A stretch of DNA of 64,000 bases from Micromonospora sp. WMMA1363 (GCF_030345795.1 NZ_JAUALB010000001.1:2413001-2477000), one strand, 5' to 3'; shown: positions 18,186 through 29,064, numbered from the stretch's first letter. The notes: generated by a model from the sequence alone, not told the origin. A program made the numbers and translations.

Positions 18186-19970
18186 ATGCCGGTATCGGTC
18201 ACCATGCCCCGGCTCGGCGAGAGCGTCACCGAGGGCACCGTCACGCGCTGGCTCAAGCAGGAGGGCGACACCGTCGAGGCCGACGAGCCGCTGCTCGAGG
18301 TGTCGACCGACAAGGTCGACACCGAGATCCCGTCCCCGGCGGCCGGCGTGCTGACCCGAATCGTGGTCGGCGAGGACGAGACCGCCGAGGTCGGCAGCGA
18401 ACTGGCGGTGATCGACGGCGCGGGTGGCGCGGCGGGCGGCGAGGCCGCCCCACAGCAGCAGGCCGCGCCGGTGCCCGAGCCGACGGCCGGCCCGGAGCCC
18501 GAGCGGGAGACGCCGGCCCAGGAGCAGCCGGCGGCCCCGGCAGCGTCGGGCGGGGGCACCCCGGTGACGATGCCCGCCCTCGGCGAGAGCGTCACGGAGG
18601 GCACGGTCACCCGCTGGCTCAAGCAGGTCGGCGAGAGCGTCGAGGTGGACGAGCCGCTACTGGAGGTCTCCACCGACAAGGTGGACACCGAGATCCCGTC
18701 GCCGGTAGCCGGCACCGTCCTGGAGATCTCCGTCGCCGAGGACGAGACGGCCGAGGTCGGCGCGACCCTGGCGGTCGTCGGCGCGGCTGGTGCCGCCCCG
18801 GCCGAGGCGAGGCCGCAGCCCGAGCCGCCGGCGGAGGCCAAGCCGGAGCCGGCCCCGACGGCCGAGCCGGAGCCCAGGGTCGAGGAGCCGACGCCAGGCA
18901 CGTCGTACAACGAGCCGGCCGCCGAGGCCGAGGTCGCGCAGCAGCCGGCCAAGGCCGAGGCGGCGGCGCAGCCGACCGCCCCCGCGCAGGCACCGCAGCG
19001 CCCGACCGCCCCGGTGCAGGGCAGCGGCGGGGAGGCCGCCGGCTACGTGACCCCGCTGGTCCGTAAGCTGGCCGCCGAGCACGGCGTGGACCTCTCCTCA
19101 CTCAACGGCACGGGTGTCGGCGGGCGGATCCGCAAGCAGGACGTGCTGGAGGCGGCGGAGAAGGCCAAGGCGGCCAAGGCCGCGCCGGCCCCCGCCGCGC
19201 AGCCGGCCCCCGCGGCCAAACCGACCGCGAGGCCGCAGCCGAGCGGTAAGCGGGGCAGCACGGAGAAGCTGACCCGGATCCGCGCGGCCATCGCCAACCG
19301 GATGCAGGAGTCGCTGCACGAGATGGCGCAGCTCACCACGGTGATCGAGGTGGACGTCACCAAGATCGCCAAGCTGCGGGCGCAGGCGAAGGACTCCTTC
19401 CAGCAGCGGCATGGGGTGAAGCTGTCCTTCCTGCCGTTCTTCGCCCTCGCCGCCGTCGAGGCGCTGCAGACGTATCCGATCGTCAACGCCCGGATGGACC
19501 TGGCGGCAGGGACGATCACCTATCCCGAAGCCGAGCACCTCGGCATCGCGGTGGACACCGAGCGCGGGCTCCTGGTGCCGGTCATCCACAACGCCGGCGA
19601 CCTCAACCTCGGCGGCATCGCCAAGCGGGTCGCCGACCTCGCCGAGCGCACCCGGACCAACAAGATCAGCCCGGACGAGATCGCCGGTGCGACGTTCACG
19701 CTGACCAACACCGGCAGCCGGGGTGCCCTCTTCGACACCCCGATCGTCCCGTCGCCGCAGTCGGCGATGCTCGGCACGGGTGCCGTGGTCAAGCGTCCGG
19801 TCGTGGTCAACGACCCGGAGCTGGGCGAGGTCGTAGCCGTCCGGTCGATGGTCTACCTGGCTCTGTCATACGACCACCGGCTGATCGACGGCGCCGACGC
19901 GGCGCGTTTCCTGGTCGCGGTCAAGGAGCGGCTGGAGGCCGGCAGCTTCGAGGCCGAGCTGGGCCTGTAG
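18186..19970 (+). CDS. sucB: 2-oxoglutarate dehydrogenase/2-oxo acid dehydrogenase E2, dihydrolipoyllysine acyltransferase
   Basis: This 594-residue E2 forms the core of a 2-oxo acid dehydrogenase complex. It has two lipoyl domains (residues 1 to about 80 and about 124 to 203), each with the lipoylation motif [12 protein letters not shown], at Lys43 and about Lys164. An E3/E1-binding domain lies at about 286 to 322 ([17 protein letters not shown]). The catalytic domain ends with [16 protein letters not shown], with the active-site His near 563. Long Ala/Pro/Glu-rich linkers separate the domains. The ATG follows AAGGAGTCGTAAGAG. The lipoyl groups need the lipB and lipA products encoded 4 to 6 kb downstream. 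A perfect hairpin follows the stop. Confidence 0.95.
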   Translation: MPVSVTMPRLGESVTEGTVTRWLKQEGDTVEADEPLLEVSTDKVDTEIPSPAAGVLTRIVVGEDETAEVGSELAVIDGAGGAAGGEAAPQQQAAPVPEPTAGPEPERETPAQEQPAAPAASGGGTPVTMPALGESVTEGTVTRWLKQVGESVEVDEPLLEVSTDKVDTEIPSPVAGTVLEISVAEDETAEVGATLAVVGAAGAAPAEARPQPEPPAEAKPEPAPTAEPEPRVEEPTPGTSYNEPAAEAEVAQQPAKAEAAAQPTAPAQAPQRPTAPVQGSGGEAAGYVTPLVRKLAAEHGVDLSSLNGTGVGGRIRKQDVLEAAEKAKAAKAAPAPAAQPAPAAKPTARPQPSGKRGSTEKLTRIRAAIANRMQESLHEMAQLTTVIEVDVTKIAKLRAQAKDSFQQRHGVKLSFLPFFALAAVEALQTYPIVNARMDLAAGTITYPEAEHLGIAVDTERGLLVPVIHNAGDLNLGGIAKRVADLAERTRTNKISPDEIAGATFTLTNTGSRGALFDTPIVPSPQSAMLGTGAVVKRPVVVNDPELGEVVAVRSMVYLALSYDHRLIDGADAARFLVAVKERLEAGSFEAELGL

Positions 19971-19986
19971 CGCGAACGGCAAGCCC

Positions 19987-20026
19987 GGTGATGGGGCGCG
20001 CGGCGACCGCCGCGCGCCCCATCACC
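19987..20026 (+). terminator. perfect 18-bp hairpin terminator after sucB
   Basis: GGTGATGGGGCGCGCGGC (19987 to 20004) pairs perfectly with 20009 to 20026 around the loop GACC. There is no T run, as is common for actinomycete terminators. It begins 16 bases after the sucB stop. Confidence 0.85.
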
Positions 20027-20067
20027 GTCAGTAAGGACTGCGGCCCCTCGGCGTCCGCCTCCGCTGG

Positions 20068-20574
20068 ATGTCAGTGGTGATCTCGAAGGGCCGACCGGTG
20101 CGGGCGGACGCCATCGCCAGGGACGCGGGCGTCGGCATCGGCACCCTCTACCGGCACTTCCCCACCCGGGAGGCGCTGGTGGAGGCGACCTACCGCAACG
20201 AGTTGGCCAAGCTCTGCGACGCCGCCGAGGAACTGCTGGAGCGGCTACCGCCGGCCGAGGCGACCCGCGCCTGGATGGACCGGTTCATCGAGTATCTGTC
20301 CGCCAAGCGGGGCATGGCCGACGCGCTGCGGATGGTGATCGCCGCTGGCGCCAATCCGTACGCGCAGACCCGCGACCGCCTGGTCACCGCCATGACCCGG
20401 CTGCTGGTCGCCGGCGCGGCGGCCGGGACGGTCCGCGCCGACGTCGACCCCGCCGACGTGCTGGCCGGGCTGAGCGGCGTCTCGCTCGTCGCCGGCGACC
20501 CCGAGCACCGCGACCAGGCCCACCGGCTGCTGGACCTGCTGATGGACGGACTACGGCACCGCTCCGCCGGCTGA
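20068..20574 (+). CDS. TetR-family regulator, apparently 5'-truncated
   Basis: The 168-residue frame contains the recognition part of a TetR HTH (AIARDAGVGIGTLYRHFPTREALVEATYRNEL) and a normal ligand-binding helical domain. The usual first 30 or so residues, which form helix 1 and lead into helix 2 of the DNA-binding domain, are missing; instead the ATG at 20068 gives MSVVISKGRPVRAD. The start lies 42 bases after the sucB terminator. Either an unseen start uses another frame or the gene has lost its 5' end, in which case DNA binding would be impaired. Target genes are unknown; the adjacent epimerase is a candidate. Confidence 0.75.
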   Translation: MSVVISKGRPVRADAIARDAGVGIGTLYRHFPTREALVEATYRNELAKLCDAAEELLERLPPAEATRAWMDRFIEYLSAKRGMADALRMVIAAGANPYAQTRDRLVTAMTRLLVAGAAAGTVRADVDPADVLAGLSGVSLVAGDPEHRDQAHRLLDLLMDGLRHRSAG

Positions 20575-20676
20575 GCCGTCCGAACCCGGCCCGCCCCACC
20601 AGCTTCTGTCCGGAACCCGCCCCAATCGGGGTGTGATCCGCTCAACGCATCCGGATCGTCATCCGTATCCGAAGAT

Positions 20677-21582
20677 ATGAGCATGCGGATCCTCATGGCC
20701 GGCGCGTCCGGCTTCCTCGGCACCCGGCTGGCCGGCCTGCTCACTGCCGACGGGCACGAGGTCACCCGGCTGGTCCGCCGACCACCACGGGGGCCCGACG
20801 AGCGGCGGTGGAACCCGCCCGCCGCGCAGCTCGACCCGGCGGTGGTGGCGGCGGCGGACGCGGTGGTCAACCTGGCCGGCGCCGGCGTCGGGGACCGGCG
20901 GTGGACCGACGAGTACCGGCGGATCATCCGGACCAGCCGGGTGGACACCACCACCACGCTGGCCATCACCATCGCCGGGCTGCCCGCCGCAGACCGACCG
21001 GAGGTGCTGGTCAACTCGTCGGCAGTCGGGTGGTACGGCAACACCGGCGACCGCGTGGTCGAGGAGGACGCGCCGGCCGGGGAGGGCTTCCTCGCCGACG
21101 TGTGCCGGGTGTGGGAGGCCGCCACCCGGCCGGCGGAGGACGCCGGCGTACGGGTGGTGCGGCTGCGCACCGGCCTGCCGCTGCACCGCGACGGTGGGCT
21201 GCTCAAGCCACAGTTGCTGCCGTTCAAGCTCGGCGTCGCGGGCCGGTTGGGCAGCGGCCGGCAGTGGCTGCCGTGGATCTCGATGACCGACTGGCTGACC
21301 GCCGCCGCATTCACGCTCGCCCGGGCCGATCTCGCCGGCCCGGTCAACGCGGTGGGGCCAGCGCCGGTGACCAACGCCGAGTTCACCCGGGAGTTGGCCC
21401 GGCAGCTACACCGACCGGCGGTCGTCCCGATCCCGGCCCTGGCCCTGAAAGTGGCGCTCGGCGGCTTCGCCCAGGAGGCCCTGACCAGTGCCCGGGTGCT
21501 GCCCGGTGTGCTCACGCAGGCCGGCTTCACCTGGCGCCACCCGGACCTCGCCAGCGCCCTGCACGCCGCGCTGAACGGGTAG
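20677..21582 (+). CDS. TIGR01777 family NAD-dependent epimerase-like oxidoreductase
   Basis: This 301-residue short-chain dehydrogenase/epimerase-fold protein has the N-terminal GASGFLG nucleotide motif (residues 8 to 14), then NSSAVGWYGNTGD, the TIGR01777 equivalent of the active-site Ser/Tyr region, and a C-terminal DUF1731 segment (PALALKVALGGFAQEALTSARVLPG). The family (YfcH, SulA-type epimerases) is widespread, but the substrate is not known. The ATG at 20677 follows about 100 bases of non-coding DNA. It may be under control of the neighbouring TetR protein, which is inference from proximity. Confidence 0.9.
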   Translation: MSMRILMAGASGFLGTRLAGLLTADGHEVTRLVRRPPRGPDERRWNPPAAQLDPAVVAAADAVVNLAGAGVGDRRWTDEYRRIIRTSRVDTTTTLAITIAGLPAADRPEVLVNSSAVGWYGNTGDRVVEEDAPAGEGFLADVCRVWEAATRPAEDAGVRVVRLRTGLPLHRDGGLLKPQLLPFKLGVAGRLGSGRQWLPWISMTDWLTAAAFTLARADLAGPVNAVGPAPVTNAEFTRELARQLHRPAVVPIPALALKVALGGFAQEALTSARVLPGVLTQAGFTWRHPDLASALHAALNG

Positions 21583-21686
21583 CGCAGGGTCGCCAGTGAA
21601 GCCGGCTGGTCAGCGGAGGCACCCGGAAAGTGCCCTTCCTATGGGTCTGATCGGCCTGCCCAGTTCCGATTGGTAACGTCCGCTGC

Positions 21687-23507
21687 GTGCCGACCTCCCC
21701 GTCCGTGGCGCCCGCGCCCGTTCCGCCGTCCCGGGTCGTCCGCGACCGCCGGGCCGACCTGGTCGTGGCGCTCATCGCGCTCGCCCTGGCAGGGTGGGTG
21801 ACCAGCGGCCTGTGGTGGGACCCGAACGGCCGCGCCATCCTGGTCAACTCCAGCGACCAGGCGCTGTTCGAGTGGCTGCTGGCCTTCGGCGGGCACACCC
21901 TCACCAACGGTCAGAACCCGCTCTTCACCGACCTGCTCAACGTCCCGGACGGGGTCAACCTCGCGGTCAACACGTCGATCACCGTGTACGCGGCCGTCTT
22001 CGCGCCACTGACCTACCTGATCGGACCACCGGCGACCTTCCTGGTGATCCTCACCCTCAACCTCGCCGCCACCGCGCTGGCCTGGCACCTCCTGCTCAAC
22101 CGCCAGTTCCGCCGCAGCCCGCTCGCCGCCGGCCTGGGCGGCCTGTTCATCGCGTTCTCCCCGGGCATGGTGTCGCACGCCAACGCCCACCTGAACTGGA
22201 CCGCCGGCTGGCTGGTGCCGCTACTGATCTGGCGGTTGTTCGCGCTGCGCCGGCCCGAGCACACGATCCGCAACGGAGTGGTCCTCGGTGTCGTGGTCGC
22301 GGTGGCGTTCTCCATCGCCGCCGAGGGCCTCTTCTTCACCGCGCTCGCCCTCGGCCTCTTCGTCATCGTCTGGGCGGTGCACCCGTCCAACCGGGCCGAG
22401 GCCCGAGCGGTGCTGCCAGGCTTCCTCGGCGGGCTGGGGGTGACGGCCGTGGTCGCCGGCGCGCTGCTGGCGTACCCGCTCTGGCTGCACTTCGCCGGAC
22501 CGCAGCGCTTCGACGGCACCGGCTTCGACCCCGTGATCCACTCCGAGGACATCGCCGCGTACGCCGCTTACCCGAGCCGTTCGCTCGCCGGCGCGGCCGG
22601 GCTGCGCACCAGCCTGGCCCCGAACCCGACCGAGGAGAACTCGTTCTTCGGAATCCCGCTGCTGTTGCTCGCCGTCGCCGCGTTCGTCCTGCTGTGGCGC
22701 CGGGCCCGATACCCGCACCGGGCCACCGTCTGGGCGCTCGGCGTGGTGGCGGTGGTCTTCACGGCGCTCTCGTTCGGGCCGGTGGCCAAGGTTGACGGCC
22801 ACCGTACCGACCTGCCCATGCCCTTCGACCTACTGGCGCACCTTCCGGTGGTGAACGCCGCGCTGCCGGCCCGGCTGGCGCTGGTGGTGGCGCCGGTGAT
22901 CGGCATACTGCTCGCGTACCTGGTCGACGCCCTACGGTCCGACCCACCGCGGTCCCGGCCAGCCCGGGCGACGTGGGTGGTGGCGTTCGCCGTCGCCCTG
23001 GTGCCGCTGCTACCGACCCCGCTGCTGACGATCAAACGGGAGCCGATCCCCCGCTTCTTCACCTCCGGCACGTGGCGGGAGTACGTGTCGCCCGGCGGGG
23101 TACTCACACCCGTGCCACTGGCCCTCGACGTCTACCCGGACGGGCAACGCTGGCAGGCGTACGCCCTCTCCCACCGGCAGGGTGAGTTCGCCATCCCGTC
23201 CGGATTCTTCCTCGGACCCGGAGGACCGGACGGGCGGGGCCGAATCGGCCCACCGCCCCGGCCGCTGAGCGCCCTGATGGACCAGGCGGCCCGGTACGGG
23301 ACGGTGCCGATCGTCACCGAGGGCACCATGAAGGACGTCCAGGCTGACCTGCGGCACTGGCGGATCGAGGCGGTGGTGCTCCCCGACCAGGTGCACGGCG
23401 CGAAGTGGGCGGTCGATGTGGAGGCGGTCCGCCGCACCGGCACCGCACTGTTCGGCGAGCCGGAGCGCGTCGAGGACGTCTGGGTCTGGCGGATCCGGCA
23501 GGGCTGA
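21687..23507 (+). CDS. GT-C-type multi-pass membrane protein, probable glycosyltransferase
   Basis: This 606-residue protein has about ten or more hydrophobic segments between residues 20 and 440 and a soluble C-terminal domain of about 160 residues. The first extracytoplasmic loop contains NSSDQALFEWLLAFGGH, which carries the acidic residue typical of GT-C folds, and the SPGMVSHANAHLNW segment follows. These features suggest a lipid-linked-sugar glycosyltransferase acting outside the membrane, but no specific family is certain. The GTG start at 21687 (VPTSPSVAPAPVPPS) gives a short cytoplasmic N terminus. A 17-bp inverted repeat begins 37 bases after the stop. Confidence 0.75.
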   Translation: MPTSPSVAPAPVPPSRVVRDRRADLVVALIALALAGWVTSGLWWDPNGRAILVNSSDQALFEWLLAFGGHTLTNGQNPLFTDLLNVPDGVNLAVNTSITVYAAVFAPLTYLIGPPATFLVILTLNLAATALAWHLLLNRQFRRSPLAAGLGGLFIAFSPGMVSHANAHLNWTAGWLVPLLIWRLFALRRPEHTIRNGVVLGVVVAVAFSIAAEGLFFTALALGLFVIVWAVHPSNRAEARAVLPGFLGGLGVTAVVAGALLAYPLWLHFAGPQRFDGTGFDPVIHSEDIAAYAAYPSRSLAGAAGLRTSLAPNPTEENSFFGIPLLLLAVAAFVLLWRRARYPHRATVWALGVVAVVFTALSFGPVAKVDGHRTDLPMPFDLLAHLPVVNAALPARLALVVAPVIGILLAYLVDALRSDPPRSRPARATWVVAFAVALVPLLPTPLLTIKREPIPRFFTSGTWREYVSPGGVLTPVPLALDVYPDGQRWQAYALSHRQGEFAIPSGFFLGPGGPDGRGRIGPPPRPLSALMDQAARYGTVPIVTEGTMKDVQADLRHWRIEAVVLPDQVHGAKWAVDVEAVRRTGTALFGEPERVEDVWVWRIRQG

Positions 23508-23544
23508 ACTGACCGCGCCCCGCGCCGAGGCATTGGCCACCGGA

Positions 23545-23590
23545 AGCGGTATTCCTGACAGGCATCTTTATGTCTGTCAGGAATACCGCT
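23545..23590. repeat. 17-bp perfect inverted repeat (terminator or operator)
   Basis: AGCGGTATTCCTGACAG (23545 to 23561) is exactly inverted at 23574 to 23590 around a 12-base AT-rich spacer (GCATCTTTATGT). The arms are less GC-rich than their surroundings. The position after the membrane-protein gene suits a terminator; the AT-rich palindrome would also suit a regulator site. Confidence 0.85.
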
Positions 23591-23616
23591 CGACCGGAAC
23601 AGGTGCCTGGTCGGGG

Positions 23617-23760
23617 GCTCGGTGTCGCGGCGGATGTCGGGGGCTCGGTGTCGGGGGCTCGGTGTCGGGGCGGATGTCGGGCGCTCGGTGTCGCGGCGGA
23701 TGTCGGGCGCTCGGTGTCGGGGCGGATGTCGGGGGCTCCGTGTCGCAGCGGACGCGGGCC
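23617..23760. repeat. 26-bp degenerate tandem repeat array upstream of lipB
   Basis: Units beginning GCTCGGTGTCG start at 23617, 23643, 23657, 23683, 23709 and 23735. Spacing is 26 bases except for one 14-base unit; the last unit begins GCTCCG. Two alternating variants differ at the CGCGGC/CGGGGC and GGGG/GGGC positions. The array ends about 70 bases before the lipB GTG. It is not a CRISPR: there are no spacers. Confidence 0.85.
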
Positions 23761-23827
23761 GACTCGGTCGTGGTGAGCCGGCTCACGCACCGGGGTGACC
23801 GGCAGGTACGGGACTAGGCTAGATCCC

Positions 23828-24466
23828 GTGACCACGACAACCTCCGGCCTGACGGCCGTCCGCGCCGGTGTCCTCGACTACGAGGCCGCCTGGGAGGAGC
23901 AGCGACGGCTGCACGAGTCGGTGGTGGCAGGCGAGCGTGGCGACACCGTGCTCCTGCTGGAGCACCCGAGCGTCTACACGGCGGGCAAGCGCACAGAGCC
24001 GTGGGACCGACCGATGGACGGCACCCCGGTCATCGACGTCGATCGCGGAGGCAAGATCACCTGGCACGGTCCGGGACAGTTGGTCGGATACCCGATCCTG
24101 CGCCTGCCCGACCCGGTCGACGTGGTGGCGTACGTGCGGCGCACCGAGCAGATGCTGATCGACGTATGCGCCGGATTCGGGCTGACCGTCGGTCGGGTCG
24201 ACGGGCGTAGCGGCGTGTGGGTTCCGGAGGACGACCGGGGTCCGGCCCGCAAGGTCGCCGCCATCGGCATCCGGGTCGCCCGCGGGGTCACCCTGCACGG
24301 TTTCTCCATCAACTGCGACTGCGACCTCGGGCACTTCGACCGAATCGTCCCCTGCGGCATCCGCGACGCCGGGGTCACCTCACTCACCGCGGAGTTGGGG
24401 CGCCCGGTGCCGGTGGCGGACGTCCTCGCCGTTGTGGAGCACCAGCTGCCCGCCCTGCTCGGCTGA
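23828..24466 (+). CDS. lipB: lipoyl(octanoyl) transferase
   Basis: This 212-residue cytosolic enzyme moves octanoyl groups from acyl-carrier protein to lipoyl domains, forming a thioester on its active-site cysteine. Visible motifs are [18 protein letters not shown] near 71 to 88, the catalytic Lys in [13 protein letters not shown] (about 142) and the catalytic Cys in [13 protein letters not shown] (about 176). The GTG at 23828 ([14 protein letters not shown]) fits the family N terminus, and an upstream in-frame ATG would add 11 residues without family similarity. lipA lies 336 bases downstream on the same strand; together they supply lipoate for SucB and GcvH. Confidence 0.95.
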   Translation: MTTTTSGLTAVRAGVLDYEAAWEEQRRLHESVVAGERGDTVLLLEHPSVYTAGKRTEPWDRPMDGTPVIDVDRGGKITWHGPGQLVGYPILRLPDPVDVVAYVRRTEQMLIDVCAGFGLTVGRVDGRSGVWVPEDDRGPARKVAAIGIRVARGVTLHGFSINCDCDLGHFDRIVPCGIRDAGVTSLTAELGRPVPVADVLAVVEHQLPALLG

Positions 24467-24802
24467 GCCGGGCCACGCCGGTCGGCCAAGCCACGCCGGT
24501 CAGCCGCGCGCCACAACGCGTTCCAAGCCGATGGCCACACCGCGCGGCGGCACACCGGGTGACCAGTTCCAAGCCACGGAACAGCAGATCGGACCCGTTT
24601 GAGTAGGCCGGCCGCTCCGGATCCGGGTGGCTGCGGCAGAGGCGCTCGAGGGTGCGTTCCTCGCACCGCACACGTGCACCGGACCGACCGCCCGAGCGTG
24701 ACGCGGGCACAGTCGTCCGGGTGTCCGGCGTCACGACCTTCCTGGCGTGACGGCGGTCGCCCGACGGGCATCGACCGTCGCCGACGGGCGTAGGCTCGGT
24801 TT
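24467..24802. other. lipB-lipA intergenic stretch
   Basis: These 336 bases carry no convincing gene. The element GCCACGCCGGTC occurs twice near the start (about 24473 to 24500). No terminator hairpin with a clear stem is obvious, and no riboswitch motif was recognised. It probably holds a lipA promoter. Confidence 0.5.
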
Positions 24803-25798
24803 GTGACGATCGAGCACTCCGCGCCGACGACCGGCCAGGCAACGCAGCCCGCGACGCCCTCCCCCGAGGGGCGGCGGCTCCTGCGGATCGAGGCGCGCAA
24901 CGCCGAGACGCCGATCGAGCGCAAGCCGCCGTGGATCAAGGTCAAGGCCAAGATGGGCCCGGAATACACCCAGCTGCGCGGCCTCGTCTCGCGCGAAGGG
25001 CTGCACACCGTCTGCCAGGAGGCCGGCTGCCCCAACATCTACGAGTGCTGGGAGGACCGGGAGGCCACCTTCCTCATCGGCGGTGACCAGTGCACCAGGC
25101 GCTGCGACTTCTGCCAGATCGACACCGGCAAGCCGGCCGAGTTCGACGCCGACGAGCCGCGCCGGGTCGCCGAGTCGGTGCTGTCGATGGGGCTGCGCTA
25201 CGCCACCATCACCGGTGTCGCCCGTGACGATTTGCCCGACGGTGGCGCCTGGCTCTACGCCGAGACCGTCCGGCAGATCCACGCCCTTCAGCCAGGCTGC
25301 GGCGTCGAGCTGCTGATCCCCGACTTCAACGCCGCCTCCGAGCAGCTCGCCGAGGTCTTCGGAGCGCGGCCGGAGGTGCTCGCGCACAACATAGAGACCG
25401 TGCCGCGGATCTTCAAGCGGATCCGGCCCGCGTTCCGCTACGAACGCTCCCTCGACGTGATCCGGCAGGCCCGCACCGCCGGCCTGGTCACCAAGAGCAA
25501 CCTCATCCTGGGAATGGGTGAGGAGCGCGCCGAGATCATCCAGGCCCTGCGCGACCTCCACGAAGCGGGCTGCGAGCTGATCACCATCACGCAGTACCTG
25601 CGCCCCTCCCCCCGGCACCACCCGGTGACCCGCTGGGTCAAGCCGGAGGAGTTCGTCGAGCTTCGCGACGAGGCCGAGGAGATCGGCTTCGCCGGCGTGC
25701 TGAGCGGCCCACTGGTCCGCTCGTCGTACCGGGCCGGCCGGCTCTACCGTCAGGCCCTGGCGGCCCGCGGGGCCGCTCCGGTCGTCGCCGCCGGCTGA
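24803..25798 (+). CDS. lipA: lipoyl synthase
   Basis: This 331-residue radical SAM enzyme inserts two sulfur atoms into protein-bound octanoyl groups. The auxiliary [4Fe-4S] cluster ligands are Cys71, Cys76 and Cys82 ([12 protein letters not shown]), and the radical SAM cluster ligands are Cys97, Cys101 and Cys104 (CTRRCDFC). The C-terminal VRSSYRAG holds the serine that completes the auxiliary cluster. The GTG at 24803 gives a typical actinomycete N-terminal extension. The gene converges with the LuxR-type regulator. Confidence 0.96.
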   Translation: MTIEHSAPTTGQATQPATPSPEGRRLLRIEARNAETPIERKPPWIKVKAKMGPEYTQLRGLVSREGLHTVCQEAGCPNIYECWEDREATFLIGGDQCTRRCDFCQIDTGKPAEFDADEPRRVAESVLSMGLRYATITGVARDDLPDGGAWLYAETVRQIHALQPGCGVELLIPDFNAASEQLAEVFGARPEVLAHNIETVPRIFKRIRPAFRYERSLDVIRQARTAGLVTKSNLILGMGEERAEIIQALRDLHEAGCELITITQYLRPSPRHHPVTRWVKPEEFVELRDEAEEIGFAGVLSGPLVRSSYRAGRLYRQALAARGAAPVVAAG

Positions 25799-25879
25799 CG
25801 ACACCGACCGTGTCCGGCCGAGACGCGCGGGGCGGGGCGGGCCGGCACGCTGGCCCTGATCGGGGCCGGGCGAACGTGC

Positions 25880-28855
25880 CTAGCGGGCGGCCGGATCGGC
25901 GAGCAGACCCAGGCGGTGGGCCAGGGCAGCGGCCTCGACACGGTTGTGCACGTCCAACTTGGCGATGATGCGGGAGACGTGCACGCTCGCCGTCTTCGGC
26001 GAGATGAACAGCTGCTCGGCTATCCGGCTGTTGCTGTGCCCCTCCGCGACCAGTCGCAGCACCTCCCGCTCCCGCCCGGTGAGCAGGTCGGCGCCCGGGC
26101 GGCCCCGGGTCGCGCCGCGCAGCCCCACCCGGCGGGCCAGTGTCGCGGCCTGCTCGGCCAGCGGCGCCGCGCCGAGCAGGTCGGCGAGGGCGGCCGCCTC
26201 GGCGACGGCCGCCGCCACCTCGTCCCGCTCCGCCCCCGCAGCCGCAGCCTCGGCCAGCGCGAGGAGCGCCCGACCCAACGGGTACGGCCGCCCGTCGGCC
26301 CGCCACGCCGCCACGGCGGCCCGCCACCGAACGAGCTCGTCCGCGTCACCGCCGCCGTCGCGCAGGCTGGGCCCGACCGGTGGCGCTGCCGTACCCGCCG
26401 ACGGACAGGCATCGGCTACGGCGGTCGGCAACGGCACCGACAGGGTCGCGGCGACCTGGGCCGCGTACGCGAGTTCGGCCGGAAACCGCGCCGGGACGGT
26501 GGCGGCGAGCACGGCGGTCCGGGTGGCCAACCCACCGTCCCCGAGGTGTCGGGCGAGGCGGGCGAGGGCGGCAAGGACGGGCCAGCCGTACCGGGGGTTG
26601 CCGGCGACGTCGACGTCGGCCAGCGCGGCCTCGGCAGCACGTCGCGCCTCGGGCCGGTCGTCAGTGGCGAGGGCGGCCTCCAACCACAGCTCGACCAGCG
26701 GCAGCCGCTGGTGCGGGTGCAGGTATGGCTTGCTGAGGAAGCTCAGCGACCGGCCGACCGTCTCGTCCGCCGCCGGGTGCCCCTGGGCCAGCCGCAGCCC
26801 GGCGCGCAGTTGCAGCCAGTGCGAGCCGGTGACGCCGGGCGGGTCGATCCGCGCGGCGTCGGCGAGCACGGCCGCCGCCTCCACCCAGCGCCCCAGGGCG
26901 AGCAGCGCCTCTGCCCGGTTCGACAGCAGGTACGCCCCGGTGGAGCGGCTGATCCCCACCCGGAGCGCCTCGGTCACCCCGTCCGCGGCGGCGCGGGCCG
27001 ACTCCTCGTAGCGGCCCAGCTCGAACAGCACGTCGGAGATGCTCACCAGGGCACTGACCAGCGCCGGCGCCGCCCCGCTGGCCCGGGCCAGCGCCTCGGT
27101 GCGACGCAGCTCCCCCAGGCCCAGGTCCGGCGCTCCCTCGCTGCGGCGCAGTGCCGCGAGCGGCACCGGTAGCTGCGCCACGTCGACACCGGCGGACCGC
27201 GCCGCCGCCAGCACCTCGGCGGCGAGCCGGGTCCCCTCCGCCCAGTCCACGCGGGCCAGGTGGGTGGCGACGTCGGCGAGCAGGCGCAGCCGCTCCGGGC
27301 CGTCCGGCACGCCGGATGCCAGCCGGTACGCCTCCCGCAGTTCGGCGGCGCCGTCGCTCTTGCCGAGCATGGCCAGCATCCGGCCGCGCCGGTCGAGCAG
27401 CCGGGCGGCCCGCAGCGGCTCCGCCGCACGGTCGACCTCGGCCAGCGCGGCCCGAGTCAGGGTGAACGCCCGGTGGTAGTCCCCGGCGGTGGTGGCCGCC
27501 GGGACCGTCTCCTCCAGCAGCGCGAGATGGTCCATGCCGAGCCGCTCCGCCGCGTCCGGGACCAGCTCCCACAGCTCCAGCACCCGCTCCAGCAGCCGGC
27601 TCTGCTCGGCGTACGCGTACCGGTCGGCCGCGGCGCACGCGGCGGTCCGGGCGGCCACCAACGCGCGGGGGTGGTCGTGCGCGGCGTACCAGTGGTGGGC
27701 GATCTCGGCCGGCGCACGCCCGGCGGCCACCAGGTGCGGCTGCGCCTCGATCGCTGCGGCCCAGCGCGCGTGCAGCCGGGCGTGCTCTCCGGGTAGCAGC
27801 TCGTCGTGGACCGCCTCGCGGACCAGCGCGTGCCGGAACTCGTAGTCGCCCTCCGGGTCGGCCACCACAAGTTGGGCGGTGACGGCGGCGCGCAGCGCGT
27901 CCTCCAGCTCGGCGTCGGGCAGCCCGGCGACCTCGGCAAGCAGCTGGTGGGCGAACCGGGTGCCGCCGGCGGCGGCGATGCGCAGCACCCGCTGCGCCGG
28001 CTCGGGTAGCCGGTCCACCCGGGCAAGCAGCAGGTCGCGCAGCGTCTCCGGCAGGGCGGCGCAGCCGATCGGGTCACCGGCCGCGGCCAGCTCCTCGATG
28101 AACAGCGGGTTGCCCTGCGTACGGTCGTGGATGTCGTCGACCGCGCGGGCGGACGGCTCGACGCCGAGCAGCCCGGCCAGGACCGCGCCGGTGCCGTCCC
28201 GGTCCAGCCGGGACAGCTCGATCCGCTCCACACCACGGGCCCGGTCCAGCTCGGCCAGGAATGGCCGCAGCGGGTGTCCCCGGTGCAGCTCGTCGGACCG
28301 GTAGGTGCAGACCAACAGCAACCGGTCGGCGACGGCCGCCCGGACCAGGACGCCGATCAGGTCGCGGGTGGAGCGGTCGGCCCAGTGCAGGTCCTCGATG
28401 ACCAGCACCAGCGGTTGAGCCGCGGCAAGCCGCCCGAACAGCCCGGCGACCAGGTCGAACAGGTAGCCGCGTGGAGCGTCGGAGACCGTGGGCGGCACGG
28501 TGCCGAGCGGTCCCCGGGCCAGCTCCGGCAGGAGTCGGGCGAACTCCGCCTCGTACCCGTCGAAGACGGCGGGTCCGTCGCGGCGCAGCACCGCCCGCAG
28601 CACCGCGGCGATCGGCGCGAACGGCAGGCCCGCCTCGCCGAGTTCGAGGCACTGCCCGACGAGCAGCCGGGCGCCGTCGACCCGGTCCCCGAACTCCTCC
28701 AGCAGCCGGGTCTTGCCGACCCCCGCCTCGCCGCCGACCAGGACGGTGGTCGGCTCTCCGGCCCCGGTCCGGGCCAGCGCGTCCCGCAGCGCGGCCAGTT
28801 CACGCTGGCGGCCGACGAGGACGGGGCGGGGTCGGACGGTCACGGCACCGAGCAT
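25880..28855 (-). CDS. LuxR-family transcriptional regulator with N-terminal AAA ATPase (LAL type)
   Basis: This roughly 991-residue LAL-type regulator has a Walker A motif GGEAGVGKT at about 41 to 49, Walker [13 protein letters not shown] near 145, a long alpha-helical tetratricopeptide-like middle (about 450 to 850), and a C-terminal LuxR HTH ([19 protein letters not shown] and [14 protein letters not shown], about 925 to 985). Such proteins are ATP-dependent activators, often of catabolic or secondary-metabolite genes. I chose the ATG at 28855 ([20 protein letters not shown]); the frame is open 71 codons further upstream, but that part is low complexity. The target is unknown. Confidence 0.88.
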   Translation of the reverse strand: MLGAVTVRPRPVLVGRQRELAALRDALARTGAGEPTTVLVGGEAGVGKTRLLEEFGDRVDGARLLVGQCLELGEAGLPFAPIAAVLRAVLRRDGPAVFDGYEAEFARLLPELARGPLGTVPPTVSDAPRGYLFDLVAGLFGRLAAAQPLVLVIEDLHWADRSTRDLIGVLVRAAVADRLLLVCTYRSDELHRGHPLRPFLAELDRARGVERIELSRLDRDGTGAVLAGLLGVEPSARAVDDIHDRTQGNPLFIEELAAAGDPIGCAALPETLRDLLLARVDRLPEPAQRVLRIAAAGGTRFAHQLLAEVAGLPDAELEDALRAAVTAQLVVADPEGDYEFRHALVREAVHDELLPGEHARLHARWAAAIEAQPHLVAAGRAPAEIAHHWYAAHDHPRALVAARTAACAAADRYAYAEQSRLLERVLELWELVPDAAERLGMDHLALLEETVPAATTAGDYHRAFTLTRAALAEVDRAAEPLRAARLLDRRGRMLAMLGKSDGAAELREAYRLASGVPDGPERLRLLADVATHLARVDWAEGTRLAAEVLAAARSAGVDVAQLPVPLAALRRSEGAPDLGLGELRRTEALARASGAAPALVSALVSISDVLFELGRYEESARAAADGVTEALRVGISRSTGAYLLSNRAEALLALGRWVEAAAVLADAARIDPPGVTGSHWLQLRAGLRLAQGHPAADETVGRSLSFLSKPYLHPHQRLPLVELWLEAALATDDRPEARRAAEAALADVDVAGNPRYGWPVLAALARLARHLGDGGLATRTAVLAATVPARFPAELAYAAQVAATLSVPLPTAVADACPSAGTAAPPVGPSLRDGGGDADELVRWRAAVAAWRADGRPYPLGRALLALAEAAAAGAERDEVAAAVAEAAALADLLGAAPLAEQAATLARRVGLRGATRGRPGADLLTGREREVLRLVAEGHSNSRIAEQLFISPKTASVHVSRIIAKLDVHNRVEAAALAHRLGLLADPAAR

Positions 28856-29064
28856 GCCATGCCCGCCGCTGTCCCTGGTTCCGCCGGTCGGCGCGACCGT
28901 GCCGGGATGGTCCGAGGCCGCTACGGACACCCCGTCGGCGCTGCGGACGCCCGCTGCCCCAGCGGTGGGGTGCGCCCACACCCCCGTGGTGGGCGCACCC
29001 CCCGCCGCCGATCGGGACGGACGCCCCGGGTTGATCGGACCGCCGGCGTGGTCGGCGGGGGCGG

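Noticed and set aside
23617..23760. CRISPR array
   Set aside because: Units abut one another with no unique spacers, and no cas gene is present.
23570..23776. A small plus-strand protein from the 26-bp array
   Set aside because: Translation is a by-product of the repeat (VAADVGGSVSG-like) and lacks a ribosome-binding site.
25916..27172. A 418-residue plus-strand frame
   Set aside because: It is antisense to the LuxR-type regulator and has no family pattern.
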